Shown here piece by piece: positions 1-7,156 of a stretch of 64,000 bases of DNA. A model generated the notes under the pieces. The model did not search any database. It worked only from the letters and a program-made list of their open reading frames with translations, and was not told the origin of the DNA. The position numbers were made by a program, and so were the translations under genes. Within the stretch, counting starts at the first letter, position 1. The number at the start of each line of letters is the position of its first letter. Origin of the DNA: Thermococcus sp. M36 (GTDB lineage Archaea; Methanobacteriota_B; Thermococci; Thermococcales; Thermococcaceae); NCBI RefSeq assembly GCF_012027355.1, contig NZ_SNUH01000001.1, positions 1,116,001 to 1,180,000 of the forward strand. The letters are read 5' to 3'.

Positions 1-939
1 AAGATTGAGGGTAACAAGTTAATCCTCAAGGGCCTCGGAAAGTTCAAACGTCTTGAAGTCCAGTTTAAAGGCAGGATACACTTGAAGGGAAAGCAGGGTC
101 GCTTAGAAATAACTTACGACCCAGTAAGGCGGAAATGGTATGCTCACATTTCATACACGGTGGAAGAGAGACTAATTGGAGATGAGTGGGTGAAAATTCC
201 GAGACAACCCTTGGGAAACCTCTCAGCAGGCATTGACTTGGGAGTGAACAACCTGATGGCTGTCTATCTTGAAAACGGAGAGAGCTTCTTAGTCAATGGA
301 AGACCGCTAAAAAGCATTGATTTTTACTATCAGAAGAAAATAGCGGACTACCAGTCAAAAATCAACAAGAGCGGAGCTAAGAAGGGTAGAAAGCTCTCCA
401 GAATGCACCAGAAAGCCAAACTCCAGGCGAGGCACTACATCAACACGGCGGTAAGGCAAACAGTTGAAAAACTGTATCAGTTGGGAGTTTCGGGAATAGT
501 TGTTGGTTATCCGAAGGGCATTAGCAGGAACTCTGATAAGGGTAGAAGGCAGAATTTTCTCCTCTCTCACGTTTGGCGGTTTAATTATGTCATTAAACGC
601 TTAAAGGAAGTGGCTGAAGAGTATGGTATTCTGGTTGAGGTTGTTGATGAGGCTTTCACTTCAAAAACCTGCCCCGTCTGCGGGAAGCCCCACGAAGGGG
701 CGAGATTTGTTCGGGGGTTGTTTAAGTGTCCCGCAACGGGGATTGTCTTCAATGCCGACCTTGTTGGAGCTTTTAACATTTTGAAGAAAGTTGTGAGAAC
801 GATAACCCCGAACTTGGGTGGCTTGTATGCTCAAGGGAGGGGTAATTGGCCGAAGGCCCGGCCGGAGGGGTCGAAGACCCGCTTTTTAGCGGGTTTGAAT
901 GAGGCCCCTCAAACCTCCCCGTCAATGGCGAGGGGTTAA
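1..939 (+). CDS. tnpB: TnpB-type RNA-guided nuclease of an IS200/IS605-like element, 5' end outside window
   Basis: The reading frame is open back to base 1, so the true start lies upstream; at least 312 residues are present. TnpB proteins are RNA-guided DNA nucleases carried by IS200/IS605 and IS607 elements. RuvC-I is visible as IDLGVNN and RuvC-III as FNADLVGAFNIL. The usual RuvC-II glutamate is absent: the strand reads IVVGYPKGI where canonical proteins have an E. A D-E pair sits instead just before the zinc finger (VVDEAFTSKTCPVCG). The zinc finger is CPVC, then a His, then a single Cys in FKCPATG. The C-terminal 35 codons overlap predicted guide-RNA structure. No TnpA is visible inside the window. 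Family assignment is firm; activity is inferred. Confidence 0.9.
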   Translation, partial: KIEGNKLILKGLGKFKRLEVQFKGRIHLKGKQGRLEITYDPVRRKWYAHISYTVEERLIGDEWVKIPRQPLGNLSAGIDLGVNNLMAVYLENGESFLVNGRPLKSIDFYYQKKIADYQSKINKSGAKKGRKLSRMHQKAKLQARHYINTAVRQTVEKLYQLGVSGIVVGYPKGISRNSDKGRRQNFLLSHVWRFNYVIKRLKEVAEEYGILVEVVDEAFTSKTCPVCGKPHEGARFVRGLFKCPATGIVFNADLVGAFNILKKVVRTITPNLGGLYAQGRGNWPKARPEGSKTRFLAGLNEAPQTSPSMARG

Positions 940-980
940 TTCGTTGGAACCCTCGCCCTTCAGGGCGGGAAGGAGGTCAG
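830..980 (+). ncRNA. Predicted omega RNA scaffold and right end of the first TnpB element
   Basis: The 3' part of tnpB and the 40 bases after it are rich in hairpins: ACCCGC 877-882 with GCGGGT 889-894, and CGCCC 954-958 with GGGCG 963-967. The stretch ends GGAAGGAGGTCAG at 980, the kind of right-end sequence I associate with archaeal IS605-type elements. In TnpB systems this segment is transcribed as the scaffold and the bases right after the element act as guide, here about 981 to 1000. Ends are inferred from structure, not mapped. Confidence 0.55.
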
Positions 981-1119
981 TATAAGGCCCAGAATGAAGG
1001 GGCTGACTTCGTCTTAAGTGGGGCGAAAATGGTCGTTAAAGTTGGATGTTTGTGGGCTGATAAAAGGTGGGAAGTCATCTTTAAATACTATTGTAGTCTA
1101 TATGTAATTGGTGATTGCC

Positions 1120-1443
1120 ATGGCGGGGACGGTAGATTACCCAGTTTCCGTGAGGTTACCAGGGTACGTTATCAAGAAAATAGACGAGCTGGTGAAAAAG
1201 AAGGAGTTCAGGAGCCGTTCGGACTTCATCAAGTTCGCCGTTACGCTGGCGCTTGGACAGATGATGATGGAAGAAGCCAAGGAACTTGCCAAAGAGCTAA
1301 CGCTCCGGGATATTCGGGCGGAGACCGAGGCGGCCCGGAGAATGTTGGCCGCTGGAGACTTTGAGGACGAGTGGCCTGAAGTCAAGGACGTCCTCGAGGA
1401 AGTTGATGGGGAGTACAGGAGACTCACGGGTGCCAGGAGATGA
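1120..1443 (+). CDS. RHH/CopG-type antitoxin of a PIN toxin-antitoxin pair
   Basis: 107 residues from ATG 1120, preceded by GGTGAT five bases upstream; TTG 1108 and GTG 1111 are in-frame alternatives. The N-terminus (DYPVSVRLPGYVIKKIDELV, then RSRSDFIKFAVT) is a ribbon-helix-helix DNA-binding domain. The rest is acidic helix likely to wrap the toxin. The stop overlaps the start of the PIN gene by four bases, the usual antitoxin-toxin coupling. A TATA-like TTTAAATA lies at about 1080. Autoregulation by the antitoxin-toxin complex is usual for the family but no operator was identified. Confidence 0.8.
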   Translation: MAGTVDYPVSVRLPGYVIKKIDELVKKKEFRSRSDFIKFAVTLALGQMMMEEAKELAKELTLRDIRAETEAARRMLAAGDFEDEWPEVKDVLEEVDGEYRRLTGARR

Positions 1444-1880
1444 AGGTGGTCATGGATACCAACGTTGTCCTGGCGGCCATGATTAAGCCAAGCGGACTGG
1501 CGGCACTTCTCATCAAAGCCCTAGACGGGGATTTTCTTATGAATTATACAAGCGAAGAAGCGCTCCATGAGCTCAGCTTAAAGATTGGCCTCTTGGCTGA
1601 GAAGGGGAGGCTCTCCAGTGAATGGAAGCGGATTCTGGCCAGGTATTTGAGGGGCTCCATAACAGTCTTGCCTTCGAGGGAGTTTAACATATCCAGGGAT
1701 CCCGAGGATAATAAATGGCTGGAAATTGCCTACGAAGGAAAAGTTGAGTACATCTTAACCTGGGACGATGATTTGATAGCTTTGAGGGACGAGAACAAGG
1801 TTGTGTGCTTGGAGGACCATGCCCTTAAAATCCTCCGACCTCTTGAGTTCTATCACGAGGTTCTGAAACAACTCTGTTAG
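1440..1880 (+). CDS. PIN-domain toxin, VapC-like (COG1569 type)
   Basis: 146 residues starting inside the last codons of the RHH antitoxin. PIN ribonucleases use a cluster of acidic residues with Mg2+. Here they are seen in MDTNVVLAAM (Asp6), the EEALHEL helix, SRDPEDNKWLEIA and ILTWDDDLI. The domain fills the whole protein. Predicted RNase that cuts RNA when the antitoxin is lost. The pair sits between two mobile elements, a typical place for such a module. The target RNA cannot be told from sequence. Confidence 0.82.
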   Translation: MKVVMDTNVVLAAMIKPSGLAALLIKALDGDFLMNYTSEEALHELSLKIGLLAEKGRLSSEWKRILARYLRGSITVLPSREFNISRDPEDNKWLEIAYEGKVEYILTWDDDLIALRDENKVVCLEDHALKILRPLEFYHEVLKQLC

Positions 1881-1889
1881 GCTAAACCT

Positions 1890-2212
1890 CCGGGGGCGTG
1901 GGGGCGGAGCCCCCCAGCAACCTTTGCTTGGCAAAGGTTGACCAAAAGCCTTACCCGCATAATCTGCTGAAGTATGTTTGTGTGTCCTCTCTATAAGTTT
2001 GAGGGTTTTAACTGGGTTTCATTTCAATAAGCCGTTTTTGTTTTGGTTTCCCTCTAATTGTTTAGCGCCCGGAGGGCGCTGTTGGGGTGAAACCCTGTGA
2101 GAGCAATGTTGCACAGATAAACCCTCGGAGAATGCCGCCGATGAGGACACACGAACTTTGATGAAACTTTGCTTGCGCAGAGTTTCTTGCAGGGGAGAAG
2201 CCCCTGCGTTCC
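1890..2212. repeat. Composite nested palindrome, gene-free, MITE-like or structured RNA
   Basis: No convincing gene lies between 1881 and 2305. The stretch is a nested inverted repeat. From outside in: GC hairpin GGGGGC/GCCCCC 1900-1914; hairpin CAACCTTTGC/GCAAAGGTTG 1918-1940; GTGTGTCCTC 1980-1989 pairing with 2143-2152; GAGGGTTT 2001-2008 with 2119-2126; GGGTTTCA 2014-2021 with 2088-2095; and a tip hairpin AGCGCCC/GGGCGCT 2064-2080. On the right, hairpins at 2163-2186 and 2189-2207 mirror the two left ones, and the right arm aligns loosely with the reverse complement of the left. It could be a non-autonomous transposable element or a folded RNA. Confidence 0.65.
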
Positions 2213-2305
2213 ACCACATCAAGATGAGCGAGTGTGTTATCATAAGTCCCACCCTGAACCCCATCTCGAAAATTTTATTAAGGAAGTTACCACATTGGTC
2301 ACTAT

Positions 2306-3091
2306 ATGCAGAAAAATTACTACCTTACAAAAACTGAACAGGACATAATGAGGGCGATACGAGGGACTGATATAGTGAGTGCTGACGAGATCAGAGAACT
2401 CTTCCCGGGTCTCAGCAGGGGGATGGTTAAAAAGGTCCTTTGGAGCCTCTCAAAGAAGGGCTACCTCACGAGGCTGAAGAAGGGCCTCTACCTCGTCAAT
2501 GAACATCCTGGAAACCCCTCAATAAAAAACCCCTACAGGATAGCCCTCGCCCTGTTCCCGGGATACATAGCATTCTCTTCCGCCCTGAGGCTTTATGACC
2601 TGCTCGACTACGAGCCTTTCACGATATTCGTGGCCACACCTAGGAAATCCGGTGAGAGAGCCATAGGGGAGTACACGATCAAGGCCGTTGCCCTCGGAGA
2701 AAAGGCCACTGGAATGACGCTTAAGGATGGCGTCTACACCTCCACCCTTGCAAAGACGTTCTTCGACTGCTTCTACAAACCTGCTTACTGCGGGGGCTAC
2801 CCCGAGATAACCAAGGCCCTCTACGAGGCCGAAAAACTCGACTGGGACGAGTTCGTGGGCTACTTCGAACGCTTCGCCAGCGACTCCCTCTGTCAGAGAA
2901 CCGGTTACGTCCTGGAGCTCCTCAAAAACGAGTTGGGGGTCGACATCCCAGAGGAGGTTCTTAACCATCTAAGGAGCAGAGTTAAGGGCTGGACGAAGCT
3001 CGTTCCAACTCTCCCATCCCGCGGGAGGAGCATTGAGGGGTGGAAAGTGATAGACAACCTTGGAGAAAATACTGGGCTGTTCCATAAATAG
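2306..3091 (+). CDS. AbiEi-like antitoxin / winged-helix regulator (COG5340)
   Basis: 261 residues. An N-terminal winged helix (about 1-65: TKTEQDIMRAI, then a recognition helix, then KKGYLTRLKKGLYLV) is followed by the alpha/beta domain of the AbiEi family (FPGYIAFSSALRLYDLLDYE; STLAKTFFDC). AbiEi proteins are antitoxins and repressors of type IV toxin-antitoxin systems whose toxin AbiEii is a nucleotidyltransferase. No nucleotidyltransferase follows; an IS607 element begins within about 60 bases. The gene is therefore an orphan or was separated from its partner. A TATA-like ATTTTATTA lies near 2270. The last residues after VIDNLGE may be altered by the insertion. Confidence 0.75.
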   Translation: MQKNYYLTKTEQDIMRAIRGTDIVSADEIRELFPGLSRGMVKKVLWSLSKKGYLTRLKKGLYLVNEHPGNPSIKNPYRIALALFPGYIAFSSALRLYDLLDYEPFTIFVATPRKSGERAIGEYTIKAVALGEKATGMTLKDGVYTSTLAKTFFDCFYKPAYCGGYPEITKALYEAEKLDWDEFVGYFERFASDSLCQRTGYVLELLKNELGVDIPEEVLNHLRSRVKGWTKLVPTLPSRGRSIEGWKVIDNLGENTGLFHK

Positions 3092-3147
3092 TTAAAAGCG
3101 TAAAGTTTAAATATTTTCGCTTCATAACTTCTTTTGGTGCATGCTGA

Positions 3148-3756
3148 ATGAGGCTTTATCGGACTGGAAAAGCCTCACAACTCTTGGGCATCAGCAAGCC
3201 AACGCTCCTCAGAAAAATCAAAGCCGGCGAGATTAAAGCATACAAAGTCGGCAGAGAATACCGCATTCCAGAAAGCGAAATCAAAAGACTCCTCGAAGGC
3301 AAAACCCTAGACAAAGTCGTTATTTACGCCAGAGTCTCAAGCAGAGACCAGAAGGAAGACCTTGAGAGGCAGGTGGAATACCTCAAGAACTACTGCTCCT
3401 CCAAAGGTTATCAAGTGGCCAAAATCCTCACCGACATCTCCTCAGGCCTCAACGAGAACCGGAGAGGCTTAAAACAGCTCTTCAAACTCATCGAGAGTGG
3501 AGAAGTTGGGAAAGTCATCATAACTTACAGGGACAGGCTTACACGCTTCGGCTTCAAGTACCTCGAACAATACTTCAACTCGCACAGCGTTGAAATCGAA
3601 GTAATCTTCGATGACGAGGATAAAACACCAGAAAAAGAACTGGTCGAAGACCTTTTGGCTATCGTAACTTCCCTCGCTGGAAAGCTTTACGGCATGCGTT
3701 CTCACAAGAAAAAACGTCTCATTGAGGCGGTAAAGAATGCCCTCAGAGACGATTAA
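3148..3756 (+). CDS. tnpA: IS607-family serine recombinase TnpA
   Basis: 202 residues. The N-terminal MerR-like helix-turn-helix (about 1-50: RTGKASQLLGISKPTLLRKI) is followed by a resolvase-type catalytic domain beginning VVIYARVSSRDQKEDLERQ, which carries the nucleophilic serine and the Arg/Gln pattern of small serine recombinases. This domain order (DNA-binding first) is specific to IS607 transposases. The 3' end overlaps the tnpB start by 20 bases, so both are one transcript. A TATA-like TTTAAATATTTT lies near 3106. The gene appears intact, so the element may still move. Confidence 0.93.
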   Translation: MRLYRTGKASQLLGISKPTLLRKIKAGEIKAYKVGREYRIPESEIKRLLEGKTLDKVVIYARVSSRDQKEDLERQVEYLKNYCSSKGYQVAKILTDISSGLNENRRGLKQLFKLIESGEVGKVIITYRDRLTRFGFKYLEQYFNSHSVEIEVIFDDEDKTPEKELVEDLLAIVTSLAGKLYGMRSHKKKRLIEAVKNALRDD

Positions 3757-4918
3757 ACTCACAGCAAAATTCAAGCTGAAGGAAGCTCCCGAAGGGTTAG
3801 ACGAGCTTTTCAAAACTTATCGGGAGATTGTGAACTTTCTAATTTCATACGCTTTTGAGAACAACGTTACGAGCTTTTACCGGCTGAAGAAGGAGACTTA
3901 CAAGAGCCTTCGCAAGGAATATTCGAGCCTGCCGAGTCATTACCTTTACACGGGCTGTCAGATGGCGACGGCGATATTCAAGAGCTTCAGGAAGCGGAGG
4001 TGGAACGGGAAGGCTAAGGGCAAGCCCGTTTTTAAGAAGGAAGTCATTATGCTTGATGACCACTTGTTCAAACTCGGCCTTGATGCTGGAGTGGTTAAGC
4101 TCTCCACTCCGAGCGGGAGGATTCAGTTGGAATTTTATCCTGCCAAGTATCACGAGCGGTTTAAGAGCTGGAAGGCCGGACAGGCTTGGCTGATTAGAAC
4201 GCCAAAAGGCGTTTTTCTCAACGTTGTATTCTCTAAGGAAGTTGTGGTTGGGGAGCCTAAGGCCTTTGTCGGTGTGGATTTAAACGAGAACAATGTTACG
4301 CTCTCGCTCCCAAATGGGGAGTTTGTGCAGATAATCACTCACGAGCGGGAGGTTAGGACTGGTTATTACGTGAAGAGGCGGAAGATTCAGAAAAAGCTGA
4401 GGGCCGGAAAGAAGAGGAAGGAACTTCTCGAAAAGTACGGGCAACGAGAAAGGAACAGGCTCAACGATTTGTATCACAAGCTGGCCAATAAAATCGTTGA
4501 GCTGGCTGAGAAGTATGGCGGAATTGCTCTCGAAGATTTGACTGAAATCAGGGATTCGATTAGGTATTCGGCTGAAATGAACGGTCGTCTCCACAGGTGG
4601 AGTTTTAGGAAGCTCCAGTCAATCATCGAATACAAGGCTAAATTGAAGGGTGTTAGGGTTGTTTTCGTTAATCCCGCTTTCACTTCCTCCCTGTGCCCGG
4701 TATGTGGGGGTGAACTAAGCCCGAATGGGCACAGGGTCTTGAAGTGTCCCAAGTGTGGGTTTGAGGCCGACCGTGATGTGGTTGGGAGCTGGAATATCTC
4801 GCTTAGAGCCCTGGAGATGTGGGGAGTTTCCGTTCCCCCCGAAAGCCTCACGATGAAGACGGGAGTGGGGAAGGTTAGCCGTAACGATGTTTACGAACTT
4901 TACTCAAATCACGGCTAA
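3737..4918 (+). CDS. tnpB: TnpB RNA-guided nuclease of the IS607 element
   Basis: 393 residues, full length, overlapping tnpA. The canonical RuvC site is complete: GVDLNENN (RuvC-I Asp), GGIALEDLTEIR (RuvC-II Glu) and ADRDVVGSWNIS (RuvC-III Asp). The zinc finger has all four cysteines (CPVCGGELSPNGHRVLKCPKCG). In contrast to the TnpB at the window start, nothing in the active site is missing. The last codons overlap a 10-base-pair stem expected to end the guide RNA scaffold. Predicted to cut donor sites and help keep the element in place. Confidence 0.93.
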   Translation: MPSETIKLTAKFKLKEAPEGLDELFKTYREIVNFLISYAFENNVTSFYRLKKETYKSLRKEYSSLPSHYLYTGCQMATAIFKSFRKRRWNGKAKGKPVFKKEVIMLDDHLFKLGLDAGVVKLSTPSGRIQLEFYPAKYHERFKSWKAGQAWLIRTPKGVFLNVVFSKEVVVGEPKAFVGVDLNENNVTLSLPNGEFVQIITHEREVRTGYYVKRRKIQKKLRAGKKRKELLEKYGQRERNRLNDLYHKLANKIVELAEKYGGIALEDLTEIRDSIRYSAEMNGRLHRWSFRKLQSIIEYKAKLKGVRVVFVNPAFTSSLCPVCGGELSPNGHRVLKCPKCGFEADRDVVGSWNISLRALEMWGVSVPPESLTMKTGVGKVSRNDVYELYSNHG

Positions 4919-4925
4919 CCAGAAC
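4860..4925 (+). ncRNA. Predicted 3' end of the IS607 omega RNA scaffold
   Basis: GGTTAGCCGT at 4873-4882 and ACGGCTAACC at 4911-4920 form a perfect 10-base-pair stem with a 28-base loop that spans the tnpB stop codon. In TnpB elements the omega RNA overlaps the 3' end of tnpB and the guide is the flanking sequence, so the guide here should begin shortly after 4920. The 5' end of the RNA cannot be placed from sequence. Confidence 0.5.
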
Positions 4926-4934
4926 GGTGGGCGT

Positions 4935-5009
4935 ATGGATGGGATAGAAAGCCTGAAGCTCAGGATCGAGGAACTGGCCGGGACGCTCTCCCGTGAGTTT
5001 AAGACATGA
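4935..5009 (+). pseudogene. Short coding-like frame after IS607, possible remnant of the interrupted gene
   Basis: An ATG at 4935 opens a 24-codon frame, MDGIESLKLRIEELAGTLSR and four more residues, ending TGA at 5009. Its composition is that of a charged helix. It directly follows the IS607 right end, so it may be the 3' tail of a gene that the element split, or chance. No ribosome binding site is evident and no family is recognised. Confidence 0.25.
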
Positions 5010-5087
5010 CATCCATGGAAAAGCTTATAAGCCAACCCCCTCAATGCCCACCAGTGATTAAAACCACCTTTCTCGGAGGTGTTCGCA

Positions 5088-5267
5088 GTGGAAGCCAAGT
5101 TCGAGATACCCGTATGCACATCATGCGGAAAGGAGATAACCCCCAGGGAGCACGCCACTCACTTCGTCTGCCCGAACTGTGGCGAGGAGATCATCTGGCG
5201 CTGTGAAAGCTGCAGGGTCCTCTCAGTCCCCTACAAGTGCCCCAAGTGCGGCTGGGAGGGGCCGTGA
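5088..5267 (+). CDS. Small zinc-ribbon protein (COG2888-like)
   Basis: 59 residues. GTG 5088 is chosen because GGAGGTG ends six bases before it; GTG 5079 lies inside that site. Four CxxC knuckles are present: CTSC, CPNC, CESC and CPKC, giving two zinc ribbons with almost no other domain. Archaeal homologues are described as predicted RNA-binding zinc ribbons. It precedes aEF-1 beta by 19 bases, and that pairing suggests a translation-related role, which is inference. A TATA-like GCTTATAAG lies near 5024. CACCT at 5066-5070 could pair with the AGGTG of the ribosome site. Confidence 0.85.
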   Translation: MEAKFEIPVCTSCGKEITPREHATHFVCPNCGEEIIWRCESCRVLSVPYKCPKCGWEGP

Positions 5268-5286
5268 AGTTTAGGAGGTGAAAGGA

Positions 5287-5562
5287 ATGGCTGACTACAA
5301 CCTCGTTGGTGTTATAAAGGTCATGCCGACCGACCCGGAGGTTAACCTCGACGAGCTTGAGGAGAAGCTGAAAGCTGTTATCCCCGAGAAGTTCGGCCTC
5401 GCCAAGGTCGAGCGCGAGCCTATAGCTTTTGGTCTCGTCGCCCTCAAGTTCTACGTCCTTGGAAAGGACGCCGAGGGATACTCCTACGACGAGGTCACCG
5501 AGCTCTTCAGGCAGGTCGAGAACGTCGAGAGCGCGGAAGTTGAGACCGTTTCGAGGATCTGA
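5287..5562 (+). CDS. ef1b: Archaeal elongation factor 1-beta
   Basis: 91 residues, the usual length for aEF-1 beta, the GDP/GTP exchange factor for aEF-1 alpha. The small alpha/beta fold is recognisable from VGVIKVMPTDPEVNLDELEE at the start to the C-terminal EVETVSRI. ATG 5287 is preceded by GGAGGTGA at 5274-5281; GTG 5278 overlaps that site and is unlikely. Co-transcribed with the upstream zinc ribbon. Confidence 0.93.
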   Translation: MADYNLVGVIKVMPTDPEVNLDELEEKLKAVIPEKFGLAKVEREPIAFGLVALKFYVLGKDAEGYSYDEVTELFRQVENVESAEVETVSRI

Positions 5563-5694
5563 ATCCTCGTTCCTTTTCTCTATACTGTCATCCTGATCCT
5601 CTTTCAACTCTGAAGGGCAGACTTCCAGGAGAGAAAAAGTAAGATCCTTGATAAAATTTGAAAGAAGATTGTCATCTCTGGGGTGGGTTGAGGT

Positions 5695-5919
5695 ATGAAG
5701 GTTAGGTATGACCCAAAGGCTGATATCCTCTATATTCTGATCAGAGAGGGCCCGGTGGCAGACACCGACGAAGTTGACGAAGACGTGTGGTTCGAGTACG
5801 ATGAGGAAGGAAACGTCGTCGGGATCGAAATATGGAACGCTGGGGAGAATGTTATCAGAAAAAGTCTCCTGGAAATAGAGCGCTATACGAAGGCGTTGAA
5901 TAGAAAAATGGAAGCCTAA
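5695..5919 (+). CDS. DUF2283 family protein
   Basis: 74 residues. The opening KVRYDPKADILYILIREGPV, the acidic DEDVWFEYDEEGNVVGIEI and the end-strand pattern are typical of DUF2283, small beta-rich proteins of unknown function often paired with DUF4258 proteins. The start overlaps (ATGA) the stop of an upstream open stretch, about 5597-5697, that reads KVRSLIKFERRLSSLGWVEV and has no clear start. That could be the tail of a decayed partner. Its stop overlaps the convergent TPR gene by four bases. Confidence 0.75.
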   Translation: MKVRYDPKADILYILIREGPVADTDEVDEDVWFEYDEEGNVVGIEIWNAGENVIRKSLLEIERYTKALNRKMEA

Positions 5920-6941
5920 AGCCCCAAACTCAGGCTCAGCTTTGGCTTCTTCCACTCGTCGAGGATTGCTTTCAGATCCTCGTTCTGAATCTTGGCGTAA
6001 AGCTCGTCGAACCTCTTCTTTGCTTCCTCGTCGCCCTCCTTCCAGCGGGCGAGCTCGCCTATGGCTCTGAAGAAATCCGCCGTGTCGTCCTCGAAGACCT
6101 CGGCAAAGGCCTCCATGTTCTCGGCAACCGTTCCGTACTCGCCCTCGTTGAACAGTCCCTCGATGAAGTCAACGAGCGTGTCAAAGACGAGGCCAAAAAT
6201 CTCGTCGCCCGTGTCAACGGCCTTAAGGAGCGCGTCGCGGAGGGCCTTGAAGGCCTTTCCGTACTCCTCTCTGCCAGCCCAGATCTCGGCCTCCACCAGC
6301 TTGGCGTTTATCTCTATCTCGTTCTCCCTCGGGTTCCTGAGAACCTCCTTTATAAGTCCCTCGGCCGTATCGTAGTCCCCAGCCTCGTACCTGAAGTGCG
6401 CTAGGTCGAGGAGGCTTATGAGGTGGTTCTTCTCGTCGTTGAGCCTCTCGAATATATCCCTCGCGCGCTCCATGAGCTCTATGGCCTTCTCTGTCTCGCC
6501 GATCTCGTCGAGGTTCACCGCCATGTTCGCCAGCGTCAGCGCTATCTCCCTCTCGTTCTTGAGGACTTCCTCCTCAAGCTTGAGCAGCTCCTCGTAGGTC
6601 TCTATCGCCTTCTCCGGCATGCCGAAGTGCTCGTAAGCATCGGCCAGGTAGTAGAGCGCCGTCGCGTACTCCTCCGGATCTTCCTCTTTCCTCTCGGCTA
6701 TCCTCTTGTAGAGCTCAATGCCGCTCTCGGCGTCGTCGAGGTGAGCGTAGACGTGAGCTATCTCATGCGCTAAATCGTAGGGGTCCCCGCACTCGATGAC
6801 GACTTCCTCAAGCTTCTTCAGCTCCTCCCTCAGCGTCTCCTCATCTTCAATGGTCTCAATGTAATCGTCAAAGAGCTCAAGTAACCTCTCGCAGTCCTTC
6901 TCGCTCAGGGCTTTCTCCCACTGGGCTTTAACGTCGGCCAT
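5916..6941 (-). CDS. TPR-repeat protein
   Basis: 341 residues, highly acidic, with no signal peptide or membrane segment. About seven tetratricopeptide repeats are visible, for example ATALYYLADAYEHFGMPEKA, LANMAVNLDEIGETEKAIEL and LLDLAHFRYEAGDYDTAEGL. TPR helices form a superhelical scaffold for protein-protein binding. The start ATG follows AGGTGAT. It stands alone between convergent and divergent neighbours, so the partner is unknown. Confidence 0.85.
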   Translation of the reverse strand: MADVKAQWEKALSEKDCERLLELFDDYIETIEDEETLREELKKLEEVVIECGDPYDLAHEIAHVYAHLDDAESGIELYKRIAERKEEDPEEYATALYYLADAYEHFGMPEKAIETYEELLKLEEEVLKNEREIALTLANMAVNLDEIGETEKAIELMERARDIFERLNDEKNHLISLLDLAHFRYEAGDYDTAEGLIKEVLRNPRENEIEINAKLVEAEIWAGREEYGKAFKALRDALLKAVDTGDEIFGLVFDTLVDFIEGLFNEGEYGTVAENMEAFAEVFEDDTADFFRAIGELARWKEGDEEAKKRFDELYAKIQNEDLKAILDEWKKPKLSLSLGL

Positions 6942-7120
6942 TTTTCATCACCTGATTCCGGTTCGTTGAACGGGTTAAAAAGGTATGGTGGCCCCTGGCC
7001 TTCCGTCCGCTAACCGAACCCTTGGAGTAACTGCAGTTTGGACTTGCTATCTTTACTATCGTTGCGGTTTGAAAATCGAAATGCTTTAATATAGGTTTGG
7101 AGATAATGCCCACACTCCCA

Positions 7121-7136
7121 CCCCCCGTATGGGGGG
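7121..7136 (+). promoter_or_regulatory. GC hairpin in the 5' leader of the alkaline phosphatase gene
   Basis: CCCCCC, GTAT, GGGGGG forms a perfect six-pair hairpin 20 bases before the start codon. It lies after a TATA-like TTTAATATA at about 7086, so it should be in the mRNA leader. Neighbouring CCCACC could also pair with the GGTGGTGG ribosome site. A role in translation control is inference. Confidence 0.35.
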
Positions 7137-7156
7137 CCGTGCGGAAGGTGGTGGCC

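Noticed and set aside
1029-1364. 111-codon plus-strand frame overlapping the RHH antitoxin
   Set aside because: It is out of frame with a well-supported antitoxin and lacks a ribosome site. The first 100 bases could be a remnant split by the TnpB element, but I cannot show it.
2019-2264. 81-codon minus-strand frame across the composite palindrome
   Set aside because: It runs through several perfect hairpins, has no ribosome site and its composition follows the inverted repeats; more likely structure than protein.
5191-5955. 254-codon minus-strand frame across aEF-1 beta and DUF2283
   Set aside because: Antisense to two recognised genes and low in domain-like content.
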